Counted from the first letter of the stretch, positions 1 through 7,742 are shown. The stretch: DNA of 9,212 nt from Paraclostridium ghonii (GCF_023653455.1 NZ_JAKEDR010000142.1:1-9212), one strand, 5' to 3'. The notes: generated by a model not told the origin, from the sequence alone. Program-made: numbers and translations.

Positions 1-14
1 TTCAAGATTATATA

Positions 15-1217
15 ATGGAAAATACGGATAATATAAAAACTTTTAATTTCAATAATCCTTTAAAAGCTGATCATAAATTAAATACTAAGATAACTTCTGA
101 TAATGTTTTAAATGAATCAACTGATTTAGATGTAACTAAAGAAAATTTACTAAAGGACTTTGATTTAGGTATAAGCAAAGTAGATTTTGTAAGTTATATA
201 GAAAAATTAAATTCTAAATTGATTTCAAATATTGAAACAGAAAAAAAATTAGTTCTTAGCAATAAATCAAGTGAAACATTAGTTTCTAAGCCTATAGATA
301 TAGAACCTATAAATGTGTTAACTGATTTAGCTATAAAACAATGTAATATATCTGTAAATCCAACTCCTACAAAAGCTGTTAGTAAGATAATAGAAAATAC
401 CGTTGATTGTTTATCTGATATAAATACATGTAATTTAAAAAATACTTTATCTGACATAAACGCTGAAACTCAAATAATACAAACTAAAACTGTAGAAGTT
501 TTGGAGTTAACTCCACTAAATAACTTTGTAGACAAATCTTCATTAGATGGAAAAGCACTTATGTTAGACCCTACTGGCGAAAGGTATGTGGGTATAGTAT
601 TGGATGATGGTACATTTGAACCTTTAAAAATCAATTTAAAGAAATTAAATGTAATTGAAGAAAATGCTAACAACTTGATAGGAAATATAGATATCAAATC
701 ACAACTTAATAGTGTTGTATCTGATATATCCACTAGTTATACAAATGTTTTACAAAATATAAATGTAAACTATAATAATAATTTAGCTGAACATAATAAT
801 CAAAAAATAATTCCATTAGAATCTACAATAAATCTGCAAAAAGAATCAATAAAAAATATAACCAATAATCCTGAAAATGTTAAAGTAGTTTGTAAGGATA
901 ACTTAGAAACAATAAATAGCCTTAAACATATAGATTACTGTAATATAGAACACATTTCCGATATAAAATATGATAAATCTATTAATAACATCGATATAAA
1001 AAAAAATAAGCAGTATGTTGTAGGCGATATTAATTTTGATAAAAAGGTTTCAAATGTTTTATCTAATATAGCACTGTATAATATCGATCACGAATCTAAA
1101 TCATCAGAAAAAATCGATGGCACTATTGATTATGTTGGAAATGGAATAGTAATCGTTAATAATAATGACTCTAATATAACAGTATATCCAATTACTAAGA
1201 TAAGTGTTATAAATTAA
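15..1217 (+). CDS. Hypothetical Asn/Ile/Asp-rich protein, possibly 5'-partial
   Basis: I do not recognise this gene. From the ATG at 15 it encodes 400 residues, rich in Asn, Ile, Asp, Lys and Ser, with no signal peptide or membrane segment. Most of it looks low in complexity, with recurring short NIDIK/SDIN-type stretches. Two patches look folded: residues about 178-214, a Gly/Asp-containing beta-like stretch (DPTGERYVGIVLDDGTFEPL), and the C-terminus about 367-400, with the pattern GTIDYVGNGIVIVNN then a YPITKISVI end. The latter resembles the small-barrel pattern (G-x-hydrophobic ... IPl-x-kI-x-I) of DUF2642-like spore or coat proteins, but that is only a resemblance by eye. No ribosome binding site is visible in the 14 bases before the ATG, and the frame stays open back to the window edge, so the true start may lie upstream. 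It ends in TAA just before a bidirectional terminator and converges on the methyltransferase operon, so it is probably unrelated to it. Confidence 0.7.
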   Translation: MENTDNIKTFNFNNPLKADHKLNTKITSDNVLNESTDLDVTKENLLKDFDLGISKVDFVSYIEKLNSKLISNIETEKKLVLSNKSSETLVSKPIDIEPINVLTDLAIKQCNISVNPTPTKAVSKIIENTVDCLSDINTCNLKNTLSDINAETQIIQTKTVEVLELTPLNNFVDKSSLDGKALMLDPTGERYVGIVLDDGTFEPLKINLKKLNVIEENANNLIGNIDIKSQLNSVVSDISTSYTNVLQNINVNYNNNLAEHNNQKIIPLESTINLQKESIKNITNNPENVKVVCKDNLETINSLKHIDYCNIEHISDIKYDKSINNIDIKKNKQYVVGDINFDKKVSNVLSNIALYNIDHESKSSEKIDGTIDYVGNGIVIVNNNDSNITVYPITKISVIN

Positions 1218-1220
1218 TAT

Positions 1221-1272
1221 AAAAACAGACTGTAAGTATATATTTATAATTTATACTTACAGTCTATTTTTT
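1221..1272. terminator. Bidirectional intrinsic terminator between convergent genes
   Basis: A perfect 14-bp stem (agactgtaagtata at 1227-1240, with its exact complement at 1252-1265) encloses an 11-base loop. Five A's precede it (1221-1225) and a T6 tract follows (1267-1272). It therefore works on both strands: it ends the + strand gene that stops at 1217 and the minus-strand operon. The stop codon of the last operon gene (1271-1273) overlaps the T tract, so the hairpin lies directly after that gene's stop. Confidence 0.93.
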
Positions 1273-2140
1273 ATATTAATTCAATTAAATAAATTTGTGA
1301 ATCTTTTAAATTATGTGGCGTTCTCTTCATACAATTATTCCCTATAATTTTAACTTTTTCATTTTCAAAAATATTGCAAATAGCTTCTCCATAAGTTATA
1401 TCATTTGCATACTTAACTTGTATAAATTTACACTTATCAAGATTAGCAAGAGCAGAAGATGTTTTTCCGCATATATGAATTAAACCTTCATCAATACTCT
1501 CTATCGATCTATCAAGTATATTAATAGTTGTTTTACTAACTACCTCTTCATATACTTTAGGTCCTACTATGTTTATATCCCCTACCGGATCACTATAAGA
1601 TATTACTTTAGCTCCATTTTCATATCCTTTGATAATATAGTTAACTATATTATCTTCAATAACTTTCATTAATTTATCTATTGAATCTCTATTCTTTCTA
1701 AGCCCTTTATAAAAATACTTTAAGTCTATAAGTAAAGATATTATGGTCATAGGCCCACAAACATTTAAAGTGACTGTTTCATTTTCAAAACTTAATATCT
1801 TTATAGATTCTAGTACCTCTTTTATTCTACCTTTTTCAAAGTCTATATTTTCTAAATTAGTTAATTCTTCTAAACTAGAAAATGCATAATCTTTTATCCT
1901 AGGACAATTTTTTTCATCCCCTAAATTTATATATGCTCCAAAAGCTTCAGCTTCTACAGTAGTGCAAAATGGTATTTTACATAGAGTATCTTTTCTATAC
2001 TTTTTTAAACTTTTAGAAATACTAGCTATATCTTTAGCATTTGTATGCAAATTTGGAAAGCTTAAATTAGAATTATTTATTATTTCTAATGGTATATCTT
2101 CATTATCATTTTGATTACATTTAAAATCTATTTTTTCCAT
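1271..2140 (-). CDS. Shortened MtaA/CmuA-like (UroD-family) protein, operon-terminal
   Basis: Member of the uroporphyrinogen-decarboxylase fold family that includes MtaA/MtbA/CmuA methylcobamide methyltransferases. It aligns by eye with the operon's second methyltransferase from that protein's residue ~44 onward: SFPNLHTN (27-34) against CWPEAHTN, PFCTTVEAEAFGA (57-69) against PFCMTVEAEGMGA, SDP (183-185), and HICGK (222-226). At 289 residues it is about 50 shorter than its paralogue. It lacks the usual N-terminal NPKERLxxxLxGexVDRPP segment and ends soon after the IIGN stretch, so the C-terminal SPACGI-type region carrying the third zinc ligand is missing. Cys270 (GNNC) lies at a different place. 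It has a near-perfect AGGAGG site (2145-2150) overlapping the TAG stop of the GTPase gene, so it is translationally coupled and not obviously decaying. Catalysis may be lost or altered; an accessory or methyl-acceptor-specific role is possible. Confidence 0.85.
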   Translation of the reverse strand: MEKIDFKCNQNDNEDIPLEIINNSNLSFPNLHTNAKDIASISKSLKKYRKDTLCKIPFCTTVEAEAFGAYINLGDEKNCPRIKDYAFSSLEELTNLENIDFEKGRIKEVLESIKILSFENETVTLNVCGPMTIISLLIDLKYFYKGLRKNRDSIDKLMKVIEDNIVNYIIKGYENGAKVISYSDPVGDINIVGPKVYEEVVSKTTINILDRSIESIDEGLIHICGKTSSALANLDKCKFIQVKYANDITYGEAICNIFENEKVKIIGNNCMKRTPHNLKDSQIYLIELI

Positions 2141-2148
2141 ATATCCTC

Positions 2149-3051
2149 CTATATAAAAGCCTTTCTCAATTCTTCAAACTTTAAGCTTGTTCCTATTATA
2201 CAAAGTTTAGGGCATATTTTTAATTTGCTATTTTCAATATTATATTTACCATTTACATAATTAAATTCTAGCAAATTATTTTCATTGTTTACAAAACCTT
2301 TACACCTTATTATGTTACCAAAGCATCCTCTTTCTAAATCCTTAAATATTTTTTCTAAGTCCTTTATAGAATATGTTTTCAGTGGAGTTAGGGATATAGA
2401 TGTAATATCTTTTATATTTTTGATTTGTATGCTTTTAATGTCTTCTTCACTAAAATGATTTAATTCATTAATATCTGTAATTGTATTTTCAAATTCTTTT
2501 AAATCCCAATTTTCATATATTATATATGCACCATCATTTATTTCTTTTAAAGAATTAATAATATTATTTAAATCTCTTTTATCTATAAGTTGAGATTTAC
2601 TTATTATTATGGTCTTAGCATTTTTTATTTGATCTTCATAAAACTCTCCAAAATTATCTATATAATCGAAATAATTCGCTCCATCTACTACTGTAATTAT
2701 AGAATTTAACTTTAAGTACTTTTCAAGTTTTTTATCATTGAGCATAACTAATATTTCGCTAAGTAACCCTACTCCAGTTGGTTCTATTATTACTTTATCT
2801 GGATTAAGTTTTTCTACAATTTCCTCTATAGTATTTTTGAAGTTTAATTTTATGCTGCAACATATACATCCATTTTGAAGTTCTATAACTTCTAGTCCAT
2901 CTTTTTTTATAAGTTCGCCATCTATACCTATTTGCCCAAACTCATTTTCTAAAACTACAACTTTCTCATGTTTAATAGAATTTAACATTTTTTTTATAAG
3001 TGTAGTTTTTCCTGCACCTAAAAATCCAGATACTATATCTACCTTTATCAT
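2149..3051 (-). CDS. COG0523/CobW-family GTPase (putative metal chaperone)
   Basis: A 300-residue G3E P-loop GTPase of the CobW/COG0523 family. The Walker A motif GFLGAGKTT is at residues 9-17, the family metal-binding CxCC motif (GCICCS, 61-66) follows, then EPTGVG (90-95) and a VVDGANYF strand (121-128). The C-terminal part (about 215-300) has the CobW_C pattern (GNIIRCKGFV ... FNYVNGKYNIE). The family inserts metals (Zn, Co and others) into client proteins using GTP. Placement between the activator gene and an MtaA-like gene suggests it loads zinc into the UroD-type methyltransferases or serves corrinoid handling; this is inference. The base-specificity loop reads SKSQ (151-154) where NKxD/SKxD is usual. 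There is no His-rich metal-storage stretch. Start supported by AGGTGA a few bases upstream; the gap to the preceding gene is 12 bases. Confidence 0.9.
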   Translation of the reverse strand: MIKVDIVSGFLGAGKTTLIKKMLNSIKHEKVVVLENEFGQIGIDGELIKKDGLEVIELQNGCICCSIKLNFKNTIEEIVEKLNPDKVIIEPTGVGLLSEILVMLNDKKLEKYLKLNSIITVVDGANYFDYIDNFGEFYEDQIKNAKTIIISKSQLIDKRDLNNIINSLKEINDGAYIIYENWDLKEFENTITDINELNHFSEEDIKSIQIKNIKDITSISLTPLKTYSIKDLEKIFKDLERGCFGNIIRCKGFVNNENNLLEFNYVNGKYNIENSKLKICPKLCIIGTSLKFEELRKAFI

Positions 3052-3063
3052 TTAATCACCTTT

Positions 3064-4860
3064 TTAGAATTTTAAGCAATCTGTGAATAATCTTTCATAT
3101 CCTTCTTTTGTAGATAATTCAAAATAATTTATATCATTTGCTATAAAATCCATACTTTTTCTAATATCTCTAGATAATAAGCTCATAATAGCCCCCGTTT
3201 TAGAAGAGTTACCTATATACGTTATCTTCTCTTTAAGTTCTTTGGGTATTATGCCAACTCCAACTAAACTTTCTACGCTTAGATGTTTCCCAAATTGTCC
3301 GGCTATTATCACTTCATCTAATTCATTTATATCCATACTTACTTTATCTGCTAAAGCATAAATCCCAGATAAAATAGCTCCTTTTGCAAGTTGAACTTGT
3401 CTTATATCTTCTTGAGTTATTGATATTTCATTATCAAGTTTAGATATTATAAATCTTCTCTTTTTATTTTCATCTACTATACATTCACTTAAGTAGCTTA
3501 ATTTTTCATCATCTTTTATAGTCTCTTTTTTTACTATACGACCAGTTTTCCCTATAAGTTTTAATCTGGCTAACTCACTTATTGCATCCACAATTCCACT
3601 TCCACATATTCCTATAGGATCTTTATCTCCTATAGTATTTATGTTTATTTTATCTTCTATTTTAATATTTTCAATAGCTCCATCCCCAGCTCTCATTCCA
3701 CAACTTATATTCATCCCTTCTAATGCAGGTCCAGCTGCACATGAACAAGATACTAATTCACCTTTTTTGGATAGAACCATTTCTCCATTAGTTCCAATAT
3801 CTATAAATAATACGTTTTTATCAGCTTCTTTAAGGTCACATACACATACTCCCGCTACAATGTCAGCACCTATGTAACTAGATACCCCTGGTAGTAAATA
3901 TACACTCCCAAAATTTGATATCTTTATACCTAAATCTTTAGAACTAATATTTTTGCTTTTAATAAAAATAGGAGAATATGGAGATTTCCCTATAGAAATT
4001 GGATTAATATTTAATAATATATGCATCATAGTAGTATTTGCAGCTATAGAAACTTCATATATATCTTTTCTATTTATACTATTGTTTTCACACAATTTTA
4101 TTATTAAATTATTTATACAATCTATAATCAATTTATTTAAAACTTCTAATCCATTTTTTTTATTTTTTATAAAGTGAATACGAGATAAAACATCAAGTCC
4201 GTACTCTTTTTGTGGATTTACTTCACTTTCACAACTTAATTCACATTGACTTTTAATATCGATTAATGAACAAACTACAGTTGTAGTCCCAATATCAATA
4301 GCTACTGAGTATAATTTATCACATGTGTCATTTGCTTCCAAACCTATTAGCTTCTCATCCATATACACTCCCGTACACTTTTCATATTCAACTAAGTTAG
4401 GAAGTTCTTTTAATAACTTATAGTCTTCTTTAAAATCATATTTAAAGCATTTCCCAAATATTTCTTCATAAGATAAGTTATTTTGTAATGTTGGTTTTTC
4501 TATTTTATGAACAACTTTTGTTAGTATTGGGGTTTTTTCAAAATTAGGCATATATCCATCTACTAGTATTTTGTGATTTGCATCTTTTTTATCTAAAAAT
4601 TCTACAAGTATATCACCTTTTGGATAAACTAGACACCCTAACCTTATATTATTATCAATATCTTCTTTAGATAAAAACTTTAACTCTTCATTAGTTAATG
4701 AATTAACATCTCCATTTAAAACTTTTATCTTGCATTTTCCACATAAACCTTTACCACCACAAGGACTTTCCATCCCTAAATTATTACTTTGTATTATGTC
4801 TAAAAGATTTCTTCCGACTTCAAATTTATAATATTTGTCTCCATCATATAAAAGACTCAT
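3064..4860 (-). CDS. Reductive activator of corrinoid proteins (RACE/RACo type, 2Fe-2S + ASKHA)
   Basis: A 598-residue protein of the RACE/RACo family (DUF4445), which use ATP to drive one-electron reduction of inactive Co(II) corrinoid to Co(I). An N-terminal plant-type 2Fe-2S ferredoxin domain shows C34-x5-C40-x2-C43-x32-C76 (CGGKGLCGKC ... LGC). A linker follows, then an ASKHA ATPase-like domain with DIGTTTV (189-195), NPQKEYGLDVLSRI (215-228), FIDIGTNGEMVL (352-363), CAAGPALEGM (374-383), ICGSGIVDAI (418-427) and AGQFGKHL (520-527). Length matches the family. The start codon is supported by a GAGGG site just upstream, and the gap from the previous gene is 11 bases. Its place directly behind the corrinoid protein and methyltransferase II is the usual arrangement in corrinoid methyltransferase operons. 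The protein is cytoplasmic; its electron donor is not encoded here. Confidence 0.95.
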   Translation of the reverse strand: MSLLYDGDKYYKFEVGRNLLDIIQSNNLGMESPCGGKGLCGKCKIKVLNGDVNSLTNEELKFLSKEDIDNNIRLGCLVYPKGDILVEFLDKKDANHKILVDGYMPNFEKTPILTKVVHKIEKPTLQNNLSYEEIFGKCFKYDFKEDYKLLKELPNLVEYEKCTGVYMDEKLIGLEANDTCDKLYSVAIDIGTTTVVCSLIDIKSQCELSCESEVNPQKEYGLDVLSRIHFIKNKKNGLEVLNKLIIDCINNLIIKLCENNSINRKDIYEVSIAANTTMMHILLNINPISIGKSPYSPIFIKSKNISSKDLGIKISNFGSVYLLPGVSSYIGADIVAGVCVCDLKEADKNVLFIDIGTNGEMVLSKKGELVSCSCAAGPALEGMNISCGMRAGDGAIENIKIEDKININTIGDKDPIGICGSGIVDAISELARLKLIGKTGRIVKKETIKDDEKLSYLSECIVDENKKRRFIISKLDNEISITQEDIRQVQLAKGAILSGIYALADKVSMDINELDEVIIAGQFGKHLSVESLVGVGIIPKELKEKITYIGNSSKTGAIMSLLSRDIRKSMDFIANDINYFELSTKEGYERLFTDCLKF

Positions 4861-4871
4861 AAAATCCCTCT

Positions 4872-5891
4872 TTATCTGCTATAATTTTTTGTGCATTCTA
4901 ATAGCACTTTTATATTATCCAACTTTGTTCTTACTCCAATTCCACAAGCTGGAGATAATATATCTACCCCGCTATTTAAGCATGAGTTGCACATAGTATG
5001 TAAACTCCCTACATCACTATTTTCAAGAGCAAAGGTACTTACATTTCCCATAATCGCTTTATTAGATACATTATCAATAACTTGTCTAACACTAGTTATT
5101 GAATCAAAGCTAATTGCATCACTATGTAATGAGTTTAGTTCTTTATATATACTTTTTAATCTTCCACATATATGTATTATAGTTCCACCATTTGCATATT
5201 CTTTTAACTCATCTACTATTTTATTTAAGTAAGGAACTGCAAACTCATTAAAGTTTTTAGCTCCTAATATTTCTCCTGTCCCACTAGGATCTGATATAGT
5301 TAAAATATCTGCTCCAGCTTCAAGCTGAGCTTTTCCAAAAGCTATAAGATTATCTGTTACAAAATTCATAAATTCATGAACCATTTGAGGTTTTTTTCTT
5401 ATTTCTTTAAAAAATACCATTGGTTCAAGTAGTGATGATGCTAAACTAACTGGACCTGTTAAATTGGCAATTATAGGTACATCTTCATTTTTTTCTTTTA
5501 ATATTTTAATAGCATCTAAAACAACTTTTGCTCTACCTTCATTAACATCTATATTTTTTAATTTTTTATACTCTTCACTATACTCAATAGGATACTCAGT
5601 TACTCTAGGTTCTGTATTTTTAGTTCCCATATACACAGTAGCTCCCATACCTTCTGCTTCTACTGTCATACAAAAGGGAACTCCAAAGTTTTCAAATGCT
5701 TTATTCTTATACATTCCTTGAGTTAAGTCTGCCATCATTTGTGGATTTGTATGAGCTTCTGGCCAACATACATTCTCTATATCCATAACATCTTCAATTA
5801 TCATGTTCATCATACCACCAGGGCATATACATGGGGGTCTATCTACTTTTTCTCCATTTAAAACTTTAAATAGTCTTTCCTTTGGGTTCAT
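4872..5891 (-). CDS. MtaA/CmuA-family methylcobamide methyltransferase (candidate methyltransferase II)
   Basis: A full-length (339 residues) UroD-fold methyltransferase of the MtaA/MtbA/CmuA type. The N-terminus NPKERLFKVLNGEKVDRPP (2-20) and PFCMTVEAEGMGA (72-84) are typical. The zinc ligands H240-x-C242 (IIHICGR) and C316 (ILSPACGIG) form the family's H-x-C-xn-C motif. In methanogens relatives pass the methyl group from a methylated corrinoid protein to coenzyme M. Clostridia normally do not make coenzyme M, so tetrahydrofolate is the expected acceptor, by inference. No separate pterin-binding methyltransferase is present in the operon. The gene begins 1 base after the stop of the corrinoid-protein gene, with its AGAGGTGG site (5898-5905) inside that gene's 3' end, which implies translational coupling. 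The roles of this protein and the first gene are assigned by resemblance and could be swapped. Confidence 0.92.
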   Translation of the reverse strand: MNPKERLFKVLNGEKVDRPPCICPGGMMNMIIEDVMDIENVCWPEAHTNPQMMADLTQGMYKNKAFENFGVPFCMTVEAEGMGATVYMGTKNTEPRVTEYPIEYSEEYKKLKNIDVNEGRAKVVLDAIKILKEKNEDVPIIANLTGPVSLASSLLEPMVFFKEIRKKPQMVHEFMNFVTDNLIAFGKAQLEAGADILTISDPSGTGEILGAKNFNEFAVPYLNKIVDELKEYANGGTIIHICGRLKSIYKELNSLHSDAISFDSITSVRQVIDNVSNKAIMGNVSTFALENSDVGSLHTMCNSCLNSGVDILSPACGIGVRTKLDNIKVLLECTKNYSR

Positions 5892-5892
5892 T

Positions 5893-6570
5893 TTATACCA
5901 CCTCTTTGCTTATGCCTCTTTTTTTGTCTACTAAATCTTTCGCAAGTTTTACTGCTTTTGAGGCTTCATGTGCATATCCATCTGCTCCAATTTGATCCGC
6001 AAAGCTTTGTGATATAGGCCCTCCACCTACCATAACAATCACGTCATCACGCATTTTTTCTTCTTTTAATAAGTTTATTACAACTTGCATATTATCCATT
6101 GTAGTTGTCATTAGTGTAGACATACCTACTACATCAGCATTAACTTCTTTTGCTTTATTTACAAAGTCGATTGGTGCAACGTCTCTTCCTAAGTCAAAAA
6201 CTTCAAAGCCTGATGTTTCCAGCATTATTTTAAATAAATTTTTTCCTATATCGTGAGTATCTCCCTCAACTACGCCTACTACTGCTCTATAATGCTCTCC
6301 TGTCTTATGTTTTTGTAAGTTTGGCTTTAATATATTGATACCTTCATACATAGCATCAGAACATAAAAGTAATTCAGGTATATAATACTCCTCTTCTTCA
6401 TATAATTTACCTGCTTCTTCCATACCTAATGCTAATCCTTTAGATATACCTTCATATGCATCAAATTCATTTTCTATATATTTATTTGCAACTTCTAAAA
6501 CTTCTTCATCTTCCATTTCAAGCACGCATGATGCTAATTTATTTAATAAAACTTCTTTTAAATTTTCCAT
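5893..6570 (-). CDS. Methyltransferase corrinoid protein (MtaC/MtbC-like)
   Basis: A 225-residue cobalamin-binding protein that carries the methyl group between the two methyltransferases. The N-terminal four-helix B12-binding-2 cap spans about residues 1-88 (with the ELLLCSDAMYEG stretch at 66-77). A Rossmann-like B12 domain follows, with GDTHDIGKN (103-111) giving the DxHxxG motif in which His106 is the expected lower cobalt ligand. MSTLMTTTM (150-158) supplies the SxL element, and VGGGPIS (181-187) the GG element. Length and motif order are canonical for the 'corrinoid protein' family of the methanol, methylamine and O-demethylase systems; nothing in it discloses the substrate. The start is supported by AAGGGG (6580-6585), 9 bases upstream, which overlaps the stop codon of the preceding gene (6584-6586). 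Confidence 0.96.
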   Translation of the reverse strand: MENLKEVLLNKLASCVLEMEDEEVLEVANKYIENEFDAYEGISKGLALGMEEAGKLYEEEEYYIPELLLCSDAMYEGINILKPNLQKHKTGEHYRAVVGVVEGDTHDIGKNLFKIMLETSGFEVFDLGRDVAPIDFVNKAKEVNADVVGMSTLMTTTMDNMQVVINLLKEEKMRDDVIVMVGGGPISQSFADQIGADGYAHEASKAVKLAKDLVDKKRGISKEVV

Positions 6571-6583
6571 GATTTAATTCCCC

Positions 6584-7657
6584 TTATAAATTATCTATAT
6601 TAATTGGGTATGCCCCAAATATTCTCGCAGCATCCATTAGTGCTATAATTTTTTTAGGATCTGTTCCTATTGGAATATCACATCCTGTACTTAATATAAA
6701 TCCACGCTTACTATCATGAGCTTTTTTTATACATTCTCTAGCTTCATTATATATATCTTCTATACTACCTCTCATTATAGTTTCAACTGGATCAACATTA
6801 CCAATCAAGCAAACCTTATCTCCATAAGCATCCTTTAATTGTCTAAGGTCCTCTACGTTATCTAAGCTTAAATTAGAAATACCTACATCTACCATATGTC
6901 CCCATACTTTTTTAGTTTTCCCACATATATGTAATGTAGTTCCACTTCCAGTTCTTTCAACTATTCTATCCATACATTTTTTTAAGTAAGGTTTTGCAAA
7001 TTCTGCAAAATTTTTCTCACTTATCATAGTAGAAGATGCATTTGGCTCTGCTAAACTTGGTGCAAGCCCAATATCGCAAGCTGCATCTATATAATTTATA
7101 ACACTTTGAGTTGCTATCTCTAATAGTTCATGAGCCTGTTCTTTATTTTTAGTTAAATCTCTTAAAAATTTATCTGTTCCTCTTAAAAAAGAAGCTGTTG
7201 TAAAAGGTCCTCCAACTGAAGTTCCTACACTAACTACTGAGTTTAATTTATCTTGGGTTATTTTTAAGGCTTCTAAGAAATATCTAATTCTTCCATCTTT
7301 ATATGGATCTATAGGTTTTAATTTTCCTATCTCACTATAATCACTTATAGCAGACTTACTTATGTAAGGAGTATTATTTGTAGGAAACATAACTTCACTT
7401 CCCATAGCTTCTGGTATTCCTTGTAATCCAGGTCCAAACCCTACACTGTCAGGTCTAAATAATTCATAACTTCCTACAGCAACATCTACAAGTGCATCTA
7501 TAGAATGATTATATTCATAAATTGTATGGCCAAATATAGGTGACACACTTTCACCTAAAAAAGGTGAACATAAAATTCTGTCCATAGGTTCTCCCTTAGA
7601 GAAAGCTTCTATTCTTTCTTTCGGCGTCATTTGATCCTTATTAATTTTATATTCCAT
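6584..7657 (-). CDS. UroD-family corrinoid methyltransferase (candidate methyltransferase I), first operon gene
   Basis: A 357-residue UroD-fold methyltransferase. MTPKERIEAFSKGEPMDRI (10-28) is the family N-terminus. The zinc motif is H243-x-C245 (LHICGKTKK) with C326 in ILSTGCDIP (321-329). It differs from the other two family members in carrying LAEPNASSTMIS (202-213) where they have SDP, a GFGPGLQG loop (73-80), and a TGCDIP C-terminal signature. That signature recalls O-demethylase-type methyltransferase I proteins (MtvB/OdmB-like), a match made from memory and not tested. As first gene directly before the corrinoid protein it is the best candidate for substrate:corrinoid methyl transfer; the donor (aryl methyl ether, methylated amine, thiol or other) cannot be read from the sequence. 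It has no in-frame amber codon and is not an MttB-family protein. Start chosen for AAGGAG (7666-7671), 8 bases upstream; a second Met at codon 10 has no comparable site. Confidence 0.92.
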   Translation of the reverse strand: MEYKINKDQMTPKERIEAFSKGEPMDRILCSPFLGESVSPIFGHTIYEYNHSIDALVDVAVGSYELFRPDSVGFGPGLQGIPEAMGSEVMFPTNNTPYISKSAISDYSEIGKLKPIDPYKDGRIRYFLEALKITQDKLNSVVSVGTSVGGPFTTASFLRGTDKFLRDLTKNKEQAHELLEIATQSVINYIDAACDIGLAPSLAEPNASSTMISEKNFAEFAKPYLKKCMDRIVERTGSGTTLHICGKTKKVWGHMVDVGISNLSLDNVEDLRQLKDAYGDKVCLIGNVDPVETIMRGSIEDIYNEARECIKKAHDSKRGFILSTGCDIPIGTDPKKIIALMDAARIFGAYPINIDNL

Positions 7658-7693
7658 AACCCTATCTCCTTATCTATTAAATATTACATATTC

Positions 7694-7722
7694 ATATTAC
7701 AATATATGTTAATATTCTACAA
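7694..7722 (-). promoter_or_regulatory. Candidate sigma-A promoter of the methyltransferase operon
   Basis: On the minus strand a TTGTAG -35-like hexamer (7717-7722) and a TAATAT -10-like hexamer (7694-7699) are separated by 17 bases. Transcription would start near 7687, about 30 bases before the first ATG and just ahead of its ribosome binding site. An alternative, with TTGATT (7731-7736) and TATTAA (7709-7714) spaced 16 bases apart, overlaps the proximal palindrome box. The region is so AT-rich that either assignment is tentative. Confidence 0.45.
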
Positions 7723-7737
7723 ATTGATAAAATCAAT
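7723..7737. promoter_or_regulatory. Palindromic operator-like box 1 (ATTGAT-N3-ATCAAT)
   Basis: A perfect inverted repeat, ATTGAT, AAA, ATCAAT, that directly abuts the candidate -35 element of the operon promoter. Its centre (7730) lies at about -43 from the inferred start, the usual place for an activator touching RNA polymerase. It would instead be a repressor site if the alternative promoter is the real one. A second copy lies 31 bp further upstream. Confidence 0.6.
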
Positions 7738-7742
7738 ATATA

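Noticed and set aside
3641..3877. Open frame on the + strand inside the activator gene, and similar ones at 3953-4177, 4891-5232 and 5464-5721
   Set aside because: They lie antisense to strongly supported genes with family motifs, have no convincing ribosome sites, and their translations show no domain.
4872..5891. Annotation as a true uroporphyrinogen decarboxylase (HemE)
   Set aside because: The zinc-ligand H-x-C...C motif and the corrinoid/RACE neighbours identify the methyltransferase branch of the fold, not the haem enzyme.
6584..7657. Possible MttB-type (pyrrolysine) methyltransferase
   Set aside because: Motifs (PKER...DR, H-x-C...C) are those of the UroD/MtaA fold, and the frame has no internal amber codon.
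7723..7737. Box half-sites TTGAT/ATCAA match the FNR/CRP-type consensus
   Set aside because: The spacer is 3 bases, whereas FNR sites have 4, and both copies share the 3-base spacing. I therefore describe it as a palindrome without naming a regulator.
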